Shown: piece after piece, positions 17,835-26,574 of the stretch
Position numbering within the stretch: position 1 is the first letter of the stretch
Layout of the letters: every line of letters begins with the position of its first letter
NCBI GenBank assembly: GCA_012960975.1
Contig: DUAE01000051.1
Span: 1 to 37,124, forward strand
Origin: Candidatus Poseidoniales archaeon
GTDB taxonomy: Archaea > Thermoplasmatota > Poseidoniia > Poseidoniales > Thalassarchaeaceae
Direction of reading: 5' to 3'
Length of the DNA: 37,124 nt
The notes under the pieces: generated by a model
Told to the model about the DNA's origin: nothing
Seen by the model: the letters and a program-made list of their open reading frames with translations, nothing else
Database searches by the model: none
Position numbers and translations under genes: made by a program

Positions 17835-20800
17835 GTAGCAGAGGAGCCGGATGATTCTATCATTCGTCGAAGGGCGTTCAAGATCAGCGACTCAATCGAA
17901 TTGGATGATGTTCTAATCCCTCAAAAAGAAGAAATACCTGTTGAAACAAATACTAATGTTGAAATCGATGAAGCACTCGGTGATTTTTTCGACCCTTTTG
18001 CTGAAAGCGATGAAAATACACCCGGGGCGATTAGTCGGGATGGAACGGTCAAGATCGCACCAGATACGGATGTAATTGCAGATTTAGCAAAAGAAGGTGA
18101 AAAAAGAGTAAATTGGGCTCTAATGATTGCAATGATTTTCGTGTTTTCAGGAGTAAGCTTACAGGCTGGAATCGCTCTTCCTCCATTACTCGCGATAGCT
18201 GTTCTAATCAGTTTGGCTGGATTGGGTTTCACATTAAGCGAATTATGGGTTCCGAAAGAAAATTTGCATTTACTCGGAATCACTTGGGCAATTATTTCGA
18301 TGAAAATTCTCTATGGTTTAGCCATCGAACTACATAGATGGGAATTTATTTCTACCACTTCACTGGGACCTCTCCTCCTCGGATTGGTAGCGGTCAATGT
18401 TTGGGTTGCATACCGTCATAACCATGATGCAATCGCTGCTCAATCTACCCTCATTCTACTTGCAATCGGCTCGAGTGGGGGGGCGATTCTCGGTGAAATA
18501 GGAGTTGCTGCGATGATACTCATCGCAACTCTCTTAGTCCACGGATTAGCACTTCACCGCAATTCAGGAAACCTCGCAGCGCTCGGTATCGCAACAACAA
18601 ATTTGTGGATTGGCATGCACGCTCTAACCGATGGGGTAAACGTTGGTTCATTGGTAATTATACCATTGAAAACACCGCTATTACTATTCTTATTATTGAT
18701 GACTATTACCTGTATCAATGCAACGATGGCCGCGCGCTTCGCCCGCGAAGAAAATTGGTTTTCAAGCGCTTTCAAATCCGTAGGGCTCGGTAAACCTGGC
18801 CTTTGGGGTGTATCAATTTCTTTAGGGATGGTCGGGGCTATGTTAGCGGTTGCTGCAAATCGGGAAAATCTAGGATATGCTTTGGGATTAATCACTTTTC
18901 TCTGTGCAGCTTTCGCTGGTTCTTATCTTGTCGTTCGGGGTGTTGGTTGGCAGCGTGTCACGAAACCACTTTTAATCGCCATTCCATTACTGACAATGAT
19001 TCTTCTTTTAGGAGAACAATTTGATTTCGACCTAGGAATAGATTCCTACGAATTATTCACTTTACTCGGCTCAATTATCACCGGCTATGTAATACTAAGA
19101 GATCAAGATTCAGTGACAGACCGTGTTCTCTGGACGGGGGCAATCGCGATTCTTGGCCTACTCGTACTTCTAGTGCCAACAGAATCGAGTGATGCCGGCG
19201 GAGATGGCGGTAGACTTCTCCTAGCCATCTTAGCATCACTCCATATCGGCACGGCCTACCTAGCAATCAAACGAAATTCACCATCTCTTGCTGGAATTAC
19301 AGTTCTTTTGCCATGGATTTGGGTATTGATTGAAGAAGTGGCTGAAGAAACTATTCGAACTATTTTTGTCGCTAACGATATTAATGATCCTGGATCGATA
19401 ATTAACCTCGAACCAATACCACTTTTCTTCTATCTCGCTATTTCGTCGGTTTTGTTAATTATTGTCAACTTACGATTAGGTAAAACCGGAGTCAATTTGG
19501 CATCTCAATTTCTTGGTCTTACTGAAATTTCAGCATCGGTTCGTGATTCAGGATTACTACAATTATGGTCATTAGGACTTTGGCTACCGATGCTGACAAT
19601 TCTATTTTTAGCAAGATTCGGAGGCTTTACTGCACCCACACTATTGGCATTATTATCGATTTTAACTGCCATGCACATCGCTTCAGAAATTTTCAGAAAA
19701 AGAGTCGGAAGAGCTTCTACGATGCTCATTATCATCGCAATTTTCTTTTTCGCTTTGCAATGGCAGTTCGGCTTAGCCGAGCCTTTGATGTTGATTTATT
19801 GTATAATAACAATGATTCTGTTAGTCAAAGATGGAGGGGTTCATCAAGAACGATATACGATGGGCATGACCTTGATGGCGGTGCAATTATTATTGCTTTT
19901 ATCTCAGCGTGATATTGGAATAATATTACCAGACATGAGTTCAATTCCTGCCTTTCAATCGGACCAAATAGCACTTATCTGTACATTGATTATTGTCGTA
20001 TCTTATCTGCCTCAAGCACCGAAAATGGAAAAATTACTTAATCCTGCATTAGCCAGTTTATTTTTACTCTCAACAATGGTGATATTAAGTTACAAAATGG
20101 GAGATTCCTTAATTCAATTTTCTTCACTTGGTCTCTTCGCGGGTAGTACCATTTGGTTGGTAGCGAATGGAGAGGTTCGTCACGAATTGAAATCTATCGC
20201 GGCTCGGGATGTAATTCGTGCTCAAGCGAAAGGAAGCGATGGAATCAAATCATTATCTGAGAGTGAAGGGAGTCTATCAAATTTTGACCCGCGACTTGCC
20301 GAAATGCAAGCAAAAAGAAAGAAGAAACGAGAAAAAGGTGATGCTGAAGATATCGAAGATTTGTATCTAACCGATATAACTCATAAACCGGTCATCGTCT
20401 CTTTAGTACTCATTCTTGTACTAATATCTGCAACGATTCTTAGTTTACTTCTCGGCCCTCAACCAATCGTCCTCATTGGTGCTGGAATATTCGCGACTAT
20501 CCTCGTCTCAGTAGCACGTTATCGCACCCAAGACCTTGAGCTGGAATTACCTCATTTTGCCGGTATGGAAATGCCGATTGCAATCGCAATTAGCGGGCTG
20601 GTTGTTGCCCATACCGCCGGTCATCTCGGCCCAGGTGCAAGTAACCGAGAATTGTTTGACTTGGCAGTTTTGGTAATTCTCGTATTAGAATTAGGGGTTG
20701 TCTCTTTGATGAGTCAGAAAAATATTCTCGAGCGCCTTTCGATTGCAATAGATTGGTTCATTTTACCTATATTAATTGGAAGATTGGTCGGAGCTACTCT

Positions 20801-21554
20801 GATCGAAGCATTACCTTTCCCATTGACTGTTGATCCGTTTGAAGGAAATTTAACCGAATGGAGATTGCCATGGTTTTTACTTGAAGCAATTCTAATTCTA
20901 TGTGTAGTTGGTAATGCTTGGATTAATAAAAAACGAGAAGAACTCGACAAAAAAACCTCCAAAACAGAAGGAGCTCGTACGATTGCAGTCGTACTTTTAT
21001 CATTTGGTCCGGCCGGAATCCTTTCAGTAATTTTTTCTCTGAATCATGTTTTGAAACACAAACAAACTACCGACCTTGGGTTACTTATCCCAACTGGATT
21101 TATTTCTCTCATCGCAATTTCTTCATGGTACGAAGGACTAGGCGAATATATTCCTAATTTGACGCTCTGGCTTGGTATCCTCATCATGATTTCTTGTGCG
21201 TTGACTATTCCATACAAAGGTGGTGACTGGACGATGGTTTTAGCCATCGATGCTCACCTTCTAATCTTCATTGGAATTCTATCGACAGGTCAATTGATTT
21301 CGATTATTATGCCTCTAATTCTAATTGCAATGTCAACGACAATTTGGATAATTGGCATCCTAGAATTCCGCAAAATTTTCAGAATTTGGGGCTTAGTCGA
21401 TCTGCTTATTGCTATCCTCGCCTCATTGCTTTTCCTCGGCTCGACAATTCTCGAACCGACTACATTGTTGATTGCACTCATACTCCTTGCCAGTGAACTA
21501 GGATTAGTCTCTTGGCTCGGCCTTGCAAATGAAAAAGAGTTAATCAAAGATTAA
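17832..21554 (+). CDS. Very large multi-span membrane protein, unknown function
   Basis: 1240 residues. About 95 N-terminal residues are hydrophilic and acidic. They are followed by roughly 28-30 hydrophobic helices in two blocks, split by a charged loop near residues 780-860 that includes the basic stretch AKRKKKREKGD. The general layout (soluble N-terminus, very many helices) recalls uncharacterised polytopic families such as DUF2339, but no diagnostic motif was recognised, so this is only a resemblance. No transporter, ATPase or glycosyltransferase signature was seen. The GTG at 17832 is the first start codon after an in-frame TAG at 17811 and lies inside a small hairpin. An FKBP-like membrane protein follows 97 bases later on the same strand, but a TATA-like element in between suggests separate transcription. 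Confidence 0.8.
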   Translation: MVAEEPDDSIIRRRAFKISDSIELDDVLIPQKEEIPVETNTNVEIDEALGDFFDPFAESDENTPGAISRDGTVKIAPDTDVIADLAKEGEKRVNWALMIAMIFVFSGVSLQAGIALPPLLAIAVLISLAGLGFTLSELWVPKENLHLLGITWAIISMKILYGLAIELHRWEFISTTSLGPLLLGLVAVNVWVAYRHNHDAIAAQSTLILLAIGSSGGAILGEIGVAAMILIATLLVHGLALHRNSGNLAALGIATTNLWIGMHALTDGVNVGSLVIIPLKTPLLLFLLLMTITCINATMAARFAREENWFSSAFKSVGLGKPGLWGVSISLGMVGAMLAVAANRENLGYALGLITFLCAAFAGSYLVVRGVGWQRVTKPLLIAIPLLTMILLLGEQFDFDLGIDSYELFTLLGSIITGYVILRDQDSVTDRVLWTGAIAILGLLVLLVPTESSDAGGDGGRLLLAILASLHIGTAYLAIKRNSPSLAGITVLLPWIWVLIEEVAEETIRTIFVANDINDPGSIINLEPIPLFFYLAISSVLLIIVNLRLGKTGVNLASQFLGLTEISASVRDSGLLQLWSLGLWLPMLTILFLARFGGFTAPTLLALLSILTAMHIASEIFRKRVGRASTMLIIIAIFFFALQWQFGLAEPLMLIYCIITMILLVKDGGVHQERYTMGMTLMAVQLLLLLSQRDIGIILPDMSSIPAFQSDQIALICTLIIVVSYLPQAPKMEKLLNPALASLFLLSTMVILSYKMGDSLIQFSSLGLFAGSTIWLVANGEVRHELKSIAARDVIRAQAKGSDGIKSLSESEGSLSNFDPRLAEMQAKRKKKREKGDAEDIEDLYLTDITHKPVIVSLVLILVLISATILSLLLGPQPIVLIGAGIFATILVSVARYRTQDLELELPHFAGMEMPIAIAISGLVVAHTAGHLGPGASNRELFDLAVLVILVLELGVVSLMSQKNILERLSIAIDWFILPILIGRLVGATLIEALPFPLTVDPFEGNLTEWRLPWFLLEAILILCVVGNAWINKKREELDKKTSKTEGARTIAVVLLSFGPAGILSVIFSLNHVLKHKQTTDLGLLIPTGFISLIAISSWYEGLGEYIPNLTLWLGILIMISCALTIPYKGGDWTMVLAIDAHLLIFIGILSTGQLISIIMPLILIAMSTTIWIIGILEFRKIFRIWGLVDLLIAILASLLFLGSTILEPTTLLIALILLASELGLVSWLGLANEKELIKD

Positions 21555-21595
21555 TTTATCAAATTACTAAAATCGTCGTACTCAAAGGCGATTTG

Positions 21596-21607
21596 AAAAA
21601 TATATAC
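21596..21607 (+). promoter_or_regulatory. Probable archaeal TATA box
   Basis: AAAAATATATAC, preceded by a purine-containing stretch that could serve as a BRE, about 45-55 bases upstream of the FKBP-like gene. Initiation about 25 bases downstream would leave a leader of roughly 20-25 bases. Identified by eye only. Confidence 0.5.
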
Positions 21608-21651
21608 AAAACAAAGCCATCACGCCATAGGCTAACCTTGATGACGGACGG

Positions 21652-22611
21652 GTGCGACAAAGAACCATGACGAGGTCATGGATAGCCGATACCTCCGACG
21701 AAGTCGAGCACCCCCCAATCCCATTGGGTCTCAATGAAATGGCGGTGCCAAGGGCCGCAATCTTACTCTCACTCGGCACCGCAGTCGTTATTCTAATCTC
21801 AGTGATTTGGCTCGGCTTTGCCGCATGGCAATTTCAAAAAGAATTGACAAATACTTTTGGTGCTGCCGATGAAACTCTTCTCAGAGATGGTGATCGATGG
21901 AATTGGGAAGTTGATTTATTATTCGACACATGTGATTCTCGGCTCGGAGATTGGGATTGGCCAGAAGTCCTCGCCGAACAAGACGAGAAATTCCTTTATC
22001 CTGGTGAATTAAGGTGCGATTGGGAACATCAAGGGAATTATGATCGAGCAAGTTTAGTAATCTATAATCGAGGTAATGCAACCTTAGATTTGGTTCTTGA
22101 AATCGTTGGTGGAGCTGTCGAATTTGCTGATGAAGGTGATTCAAATATGCTCGTAAATGGACTTCTAGGAAATGAAACTATTATCATCGAATTACGATTA
22201 TTGGATGATGTAACAGAACATGACTTCACGATTACTGCAACCCATGTTGCAGTGCAAGATGCAATCGTTACTCTCGATGTCCATTTATTCAAGGGCACCG
22301 AAGAAGAAACAATTCATGCAAGTGATGGTGATCGAATAGAAGTCCATTACAAAGTCTGGGACGCTGATACCGATGAATTACTCGATGAGGGTGATTTATT
22401 GGTTACCGCAGGAGATGATTCAAACTATATCAAAGGATTTGGTTGGTCTGCAATTGGATTAGACATCGGCGACGACAGAGGCCTTTTGAATCCAGGAACA
22501 ACTCATACGACGCTTCTCCCCCCACCCATTGCTTACGGAAATAGTGATGGTCATCAATTACAAAATTCTTGGCTGAAGTTTGAACTGAAGGTAGATAGAG
22601 CGCTCGCTTGA
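21652..22611 (+). CDS. Membrane-anchored FKBP-like peptidyl-prolyl isomerase domain protein
   Basis: 319 residues. One membrane span lies at about 31-55 (AAILLSLGTAVVILISVIW). A middle region of about 150 residues with several cysteines matches nothing familiar. The C-terminal 95 residues look like an FKBP domain: IEVHYKVWDADTDELLDEGD, then NYIKGFGWSAIGLDIGDDRG, then PPIAYGN and a final hydrophobic strand (WLKFELKVDRA). Compared with FKBP12, the active-site Tyr of AYG is kept, but the Trp of the IRGW motif is replaced by Phe. The domain would lie outside the cell and could assist folding of secreted proteins, or be a non-catalytic binding domain. The GTG at 21652 is used; the ATG at 21667 is an alternative. 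The methyltransferase gene follows after 47 bases. Confidence 0.65.
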   Translation: MRQRTMTRSWIADTSDEVEHPPIPLGLNEMAVPRAAILLSLGTAVVILISVIWLGFAAWQFQKELTNTFGAADETLLRDGDRWNWEVDLLFDTCDSRLGDWDWPEVLAEQDEKFLYPGELRCDWEHQGNYDRASLVIYNRGNATLDLVLEIVGGAVEFADEGDSNMLVNGLLGNETIIIELRLLDDVTEHDFTITATHVAVQDAIVTLDVHLFKGTEEETIHASDGDRIEVHYKVWDADTDELLDEGDLLVTAGDDSNYIKGFGWSAIGLDIGDDRGLLNPGTTHTTLLPPPIAYGNSDGHQLQNSWLKFELKVDRALA

Positions 22612-22658
22612 CCTAATAAGATGGAAAATGACTTGACTGAGCATGGAGGCGCGAGATT

Positions 22659-23963
22659 ATGACTGAAGCTTCAAAGCATACTGCGTTGATCCCTTCCGAG
22701 AAGATAATTGCTGAAGCGCAGAAGCGTGCTGAAGCCAAATCTGCTCGTAAAGGCGAGCCCGCCTTCCACATGTCGGATGATATGCGCCGGCTCTCGACTC
22801 CTTGGCCTGTGTGCTTAGCTCGAGCTGGCCAAATCGATGCTGCTGATTTACCAGCCGGAGTTATTCTCGATGCTGCAGCGGGATCAGGGGCGCAATTAAT
22901 GGCTCTTGCTAGCGTGTTGTCTCGCCCGGCTTTCGGGATAGAATTAGATGGAAATATCGCTGTAATGTGCGCGGCAAATATGCACCGAATCGCACTTGAC
23001 GAGGAGGAGTCACGCACATTAGATCGAGTAATTATCGGAGATGGCAGCGATGCCGATGGGGCGATTACAACCTATTGGAATAGCTTACGAGAGACAGGGA
23101 TAAGAGCCCATCCGCCTATCGCAATGCTACATCTTGATCCTGCACGTCCACATGACGCGCAAAATCATCATCTCGACGAAATGCAGCCACCAATCGGGAC
23201 TTTACTTTCCTCATGGAAAGAATTCCTTCAAACGGGCCCGAGAGGACCGGCAATCCTTCTCGATTTATCCCCGCGCCTAGGTGATGATCAACAGAGCATG
23301 GTCGACGCGATTGCGGCCATGGCATTTCCGGGTGTGAGCAAGACTTGGGAATGGCTCAGTCAAGGCGGTGGACGCGTCGATCGACTCTCACTGTGGATAG
23401 GTGCAATTTCCTCTGAACATACTCATCGATGCGTTCGCATGGGAAGGAAAAATATCCATGCAATAATCGAAGGAAATCCGAAGCCTTCGAATCCGGTCAA
23501 ACTAACTTCTCCACCGCCATATGGGGCTTATATTTCGATTATCGATCCGGCTTTGTTGCAAAGTGGCTTACAAGAAAATTGGATTGCTGCTGCTATTCCG
23601 AAAGATACTGGGTACTCGTGGATTCGAACTGAAGGTCGTCGCCCGCTACTAATTCACACCGAAACCCTAATCGACGACCCAAATGTTATGGGTTTCGTCG
23701 TCGCGTCAGGTAAGGTCAGCCAACATCGACTTTCACCACCTGAATTACACTCTATCGACCAAATCGCTTCAGGCGTTGCAAGGCACGATATTGGTAAGGT
23801 CACCTTGCGCTGTAATCTAGATCCAAAAATACAACCGACCATACAACGACGACTTAACAAGGCACTGAAAGAAATCGATGGGTCGAAAGCATTCATGATC
23901 GACATAGTGATGTCTCGAGGAGCGGGCAGTCACACACTCTATGTCGTCTGCAAAGAAGATTGA
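22659..23963 (+). CDS. SAM-dependent methyltransferase with C-terminal THUMP-like domain
   Basis: 434 residues. Motif I of a class I methyltransferase is ILDAAAGSGAQLMALAS (about 68-84), followed by the acidic loop FGIELDGN. The motif IV position has HLDPARP, a DPAR signature shared with the THUMP-like methyltransferase group. The C-terminal part, with IASGVARHDIGKVTLRC and later MIDIVMSRGAGSHTLYVV, fits the THUMP-like domain placed after the catalytic domain in those proteins. An RNA substrate, probably tRNA or rRNA, is inferred but not shown. The ATG at 22659 follows a GGAGG about 10 bases upstream. It sits upstream of the uS13 ribosomal run on the same strand, 118 bases away, which fits a translation-related role. 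Confidence 0.65.
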   Translation: MTEASKHTALIPSEKIIAEAQKRAEAKSARKGEPAFHMSDDMRRLSTPWPVCLARAGQIDAADLPAGVILDAAAGSGAQLMALASVLSRPAFGIELDGNIAVMCAANMHRIALDEEESRTLDRVIIGDGSDADGAITTYWNSLRETGIRAHPPIAMLHLDPARPHDAQNHHLDEMQPPIGTLLSSWKEFLQTGPRGPAILLDLSPRLGDDQQSMVDAIAAMAFPGVSKTWEWLSQGGGRVDRLSLWIGAISSEHTHRCVRMGRKNIHAIIEGNPKPSNPVKLTSPPPYGAYISIIDPALLQSGLQENWIAAAIPKDTGYSWIRTEGRRPLLIHTETLIDDPNVMGFVVASGKVSQHRLSPPELHSIDQIASGVARHDIGKVTLRCNLDPKIQPTIQRRLNKALKEIDGSKAFMIDIVMSRGAGSHTLYVVCKED

Positions 23964-23985
23964 ACAGAAATTTACCCTAAAATCC

Positions 23986-24001
23986 CCTACCTAAAGGTAG
24001 G
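23986..24001. repeat. Inverted repeat CCTACCT-AA-AGGTAGG upstream of rps13
   Basis: Seven-base perfect arms with a two-base gap, 23 bases after the methyltransferase stop and 81 bases before the uS13 start. A further GGTAGG copy at 24022-24027 could compete for pairing with the left arm. It could be an operator, a leader hairpin or a 3' processing signal. Confidence 0.6.
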
Positions 24002-24048
24002 CGGCTGATTGAAATAGGGTTGGTAGGTCGCGAGGACGCCCAAAAGGC

Positions 24049-24078
24049 CACCGGAAACGGTGAACACGGGGGAACCGT
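24049..24078 (+). promoter_or_regulatory. Two tandem leader hairpins over the rps13 ribosome-binding site
   Basis: The first hairpin is CACCG-GAAA-CGGTG (24049-24062), a 5-base stem closed by a GNRA tetraloop. The second is ACGG-GGGAA-CCGT (24066-24078), whose loop and stem contain the GGGGGA ribosome-binding site 8 bases before the uS13 ATG. A structure covering the ribosome-binding site of the first gene in a ribosomal operon fits translational feedback by a ribosomal protein; the regulator is not known. Confidence 0.5.
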
Positions 24079-24081
24079 ACA

Positions 24082-24546
24082 ATGAGTAAGAAAACAGAAG
24101 AACTTGGAGATGACTTCTCCTACATCATCAGATTAGCAGACAGTGACATAGACGGACTGAAGCCTATCGCCATTGGACTTACCTCGGTCAGAGGGGTTGG
24201 CGTTCGCACATCACTGCAACTCTGCCGACTCGCAAAGATCGAAGGAAGTAAGCTCGGTGGACATCTGTCAGATGAGGAACAAGACCAACTCAGAACAACG
24301 ATTGACGAATACGCAACCAAGGTCCCATGGTGGTTAGTGAACCGCCAGCGAGACCTTGAATCGAATGAAGATGCACACCTCGTGGCGATGGATGTCAAGA
24401 TGACATTGAAGGACGACATCTCCCGCCTCGCAGGAATGAAGACCTACCGCGGTCTACGCCACAGAAGTGGCCACAAAGTTCGCGGGCAGCGCCTTCGTAG
24501 CAACGGCCGTAGTGGCACTGCACTCGGTGTGCAGAGGAAGAAGTGA
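24082..24546 (+). CDS. rps13: Small ribosomal subunit protein uS13
   Basis: 154 residues, archaeal length. The N-terminal helix-two-turn-helix region has IGLTSVRGVGVRTSLQLCRLAKI. The C-terminal tail that contacts tRNA and the subunit bridge is MKTYRGLRHRSGHKVRGQRL with a basic end (GVQRKK). It is the first gene of the archaeal uS13-uS4-uS11-Rpo3 group. Its leader is structured, and the GGGGGA ribosome-binding site lies in a hairpin. Its stop codon is embedded in the ribosome-binding site of rps4 (TGAGGTG). Confidence 0.96.
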   Translation: MSKKTEELGDDFSYIIRLADSDIDGLKPIAIGLTSVRGVGVRTSLQLCRLAKIEGSKLGGHLSDEEQDQLRTTIDEYATKVPWWLVNRQRDLESNEDAHLVAMDVKMTLKDDISRLAGMKTYRGLRHRSGHKVRGQRLRSNGRSGTALGVQRKK

Positions 24547-24556
24547 GGTGTTTTAG

Positions 24557-25252
24557 ATGGGAGATCCAAAATTTGCACGTTCTAAGACACAAACTCCAGC
24601 CCACCCTTGGAAGCAAGCTCGTATCGATGAAGAGCACGCTTTGAAGGAAAAGTACGGTCTGAAAAAAACCGGTGGAATGAATGAAATTTGGCGAGAAAAA
24701 TCCGCCCTGCGTCGCCACCGAAATCAAGCGATGAAGTTAATCGGCCGAGTCGATACTTCTGAAGGACACTACGCTCGTGAAGAAAATAACTTAGTAAATT
24801 CATTATGCCGACAAGGATTGCTCGCTGAAGGAGCTCGAGTCGACGATGTTCTACAAATCGAGGTCGAGAACATGTTATCTCGCAGATTACAATCCGTTGT
24901 ATACTACCGCGGTTTTGCACCTTCAATGCGCGGTGCTCGAAATATGATTGTTCACGGTCATATCTCGATTGGTGAACAACGCATGACTGTTCCAGGGTAC
25001 CATATCCTCAAGTCTGAAGAAGAGCAACTCTGCTATTCCTCGAACTCGGTATACAACAACCCCGATCATCCTTTCCGCGTCGAGATGGAACAACTCCGTC
25101 TTACGATGGTTGCCGATGAAGAGGAGGAAGCGGTAGGTGGAGCATCACCTGCTGGTCCTCACGCTGCTACCGAAGAATTCGTAGAGCAGATTAAGAAAGA
25201 TTCTGCTGAAGCACCGAGTGTCGAAGACACCGTTCCTAAGGAGGCTAACTGA
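24557..25252 (+). CDS. rps4: Small ribosomal subunit protein uS4
   Basis: 231 residues. The core is archaeal uS4. The N-terminal part has KKTGGMNEIWREKSALRRHRNQA, and the S4 RNA-binding domain near residues 107-160 has LSRRLQSVVYYRGFAPSMRGARN followed by IVHGHISI. The last 50 or so residues form an acidic extension (ADEEEEAV...EEFVEQIKKDSAEAPSVEDTVPKEAN) that makes it longer than the usual 170-190 residues. The GAGGTG ribosome-binding site overlaps the uS13 stop. Its own stop overlaps the uS11 ATG by one base (TGATG arrangement), indicating translational coupling. Confidence 0.95.
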   Translation: MGDPKFARSKTQTPAHPWKQARIDEEHALKEKYGLKKTGGMNEIWREKSALRRHRNQAMKLIGRVDTSEGHYAREENNLVNSLCRQGLLAEGARVDDVLQIEVENMLSRRLQSVVYYRGFAPSMRGARNMIVHGHISIGEQRMTVPGYHILKSEEEQLCYSSNSVYNNPDHPFRVEMEQLRLTMVADEEEEAVGGASPAGPHAATEEFVEQIKKDSAEAPSVEDTVPKEAN

Positions 25253-25632
25253 TGGGACATAAGGCAATTCTACATATTTTCAGCACCCACAATAATGTGT
25301 TGATTACCGCTACCGACCTAACCGGCGCAGAAACAATCTGCAAGGTTTCGGGAGGAATGGTCACCAAAGGTGGAAGCGATTCTGGAGGACAGTTCGCATC
25401 TACAAGAGCAGCTGAGCGAATCGCTGAGATGCTTTCCGAGAAGGAATTCGATCAAGTAATCGTCAAGTATCGCGGTGCTGGTGGAAATCGTTCACATAGC
25501 GCCCCGGGTGCTACTGCTGCAATCCGTGCTCTAACTCGTGCAGGGGTTCAAATCACACGAATCGAAGACGTCACTCCAATCCCAACGGATGGGACTAAGG
25601 CGAAGGGGGGCCGTCGTGGCCGGAGAGTTTGA
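25252..25632 (+). CDS. rps11: Small ribosomal subunit protein uS11
   Basis: 126 residues, full length. Typical blocks are ILHIFSTHNNVLITATDLTGAETI, GGMVTKGGSDSGGQFAS, the conserved KYRGAGGNRSHSAPGATAAIR and the C-terminal EDVTPIPTDGTKAKGGRRGRRV. A GGAGG site lies 8 bases upstream of the ATG within the end of rps4. It binds 16S rRNA in the platform of the small subunit. The rpo3 gene follows after 10 bases. Confidence 0.97.
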   Translation: MGHKAILHIFSTHNNVLITATDLTGAETICKVSGGMVTKGGSDSGGQFASTRAAERIAEMLSEKEFDQVIVKYRGAGGNRSHSAPGATAAIRALTRAGVQITRIEDVTPIPTDGTKAKGGRRGRRV

Positions 25633-25642
25633 GGTGAATTAA

Positions 25643-26533
25643 ATGGCAGATATTACAATACTTGAAGAATCAGATTCCAAGATAAAAATCTTGGTTGCAA
25701 AGACCGACCGCGCTTTCGTTAACTCTATTCGACGCGCGTTAATTTCCGATATTCCCAAAATGGCTATCGAAACAGTTCGCTTTGAATTAGGCACCATCGA
25801 ACAGGATGATCATGTCTGGGAAACAACCGGACCCCTCCCCGATGAGATGATTGCTCAACGATTAGCAATGGTACCAATTCCAACCGACCATGATGAATTT
25901 TATTTCCAAGACGAATGCCCTACTTGTGCTGAACTCGTTGAAACAGACCGTGGTTGCATGCAATGTAGCATGATTTACGCATGCAAGGCTTTCGGTAGTG
26001 AAGAAGGCATCGAGGTTACTGCTGGTGATTTGAATTACCTCGGCGCTGACCTCGGATTACAAATTCTAGATGAATACAAGCCAATTGTCCTAACCAAGTT
26101 ATTCCGTGGCCAAATGGTTGAGTTTTACGCTACAGCGATTATGGGACGAGGCCGAGATCATGCAAAATGGTCACCGGTTTGTGGTGTAACTTTCCAACCA
26201 AAATATTTCGGTAAAATCAATATTAAGAGCCGAGCAAAGATGCTTTGGGATCTCAATCTCAAGATTACTGCAAAGGATTTTGATAAAAATGGTCGACTTG
26301 AAGATTACCAAAAGGTCGAGGAGCTTATCACTGACTTACACCATGTTGGAGCAGGAACCGAAGAATCTCGAACATTCAAAAATGCAGTAACCGTAGAAGC
26401 GGTTCCTGGTGAATTCATTCTTTCCTTCGAAACCGATGGTTCGATGACTCCGCGTGTGGCTTTCGAGAAGGCTTCTGCAGAACTTGCAGGACGATTTGGC
26501 CTAATCGATGAAGATATCACAGCAATACTCTAA
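25643..26533 (+). CDS. rpo3: DNA-directed RNA polymerase subunit Rpo3 (subunit D)
   Basis: 296 residues. It forms the assembly platform of archaeal RNA polymerase together with Rpo11. The alpha-like dimerisation start is visible (DRAFVNSIRRALISDIPKMAIETV), followed by MIAQRLAMVPIP. Right after that block is a cysteine cluster, C92/C95/C105/C108/C114, in the place where eukaryotic Rpb3 binds zinc and some archaeal Rpo3 proteins bind Fe-S clusters. The spacing (CX2CX9CX2CX5C) fits neither pattern exactly. The C-terminus has the second dimerisation part (FILSFETDGSMTPRVAFEKA). A GAGGTGA ribosome-binding site lies upstream. The gene that usually follows in archaea, uL18e (L18e), is not here. Confidence 0.95.
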   Translation: MADITILEESDSKIKILVAKTDRAFVNSIRRALISDIPKMAIETVRFELGTIEQDDHVWETTGPLPDEMIAQRLAMVPIPTDHDEFYFQDECPTCAELVETDRGCMQCSMIYACKAFGSEEGIEVTAGDLNYLGADLGLQILDEYKPIVLTKLFRGQMVEFYATAIMGRGRDHAKWSPVCGVTFQPKYFGKINIKSRAKMLWDLNLKITAKDFDKNGRLEDYQKVEELITDLHHVGAGTEESRTFKNAVTVEAVPGEFILSFETDGSMTPRVAFEKASAELAGRFGLIDEDITAIL

Positions 26534-26574
26534 TCAAAACGAGGATTCTTTTCCTCTAAGCGATAGGCGAGCCT

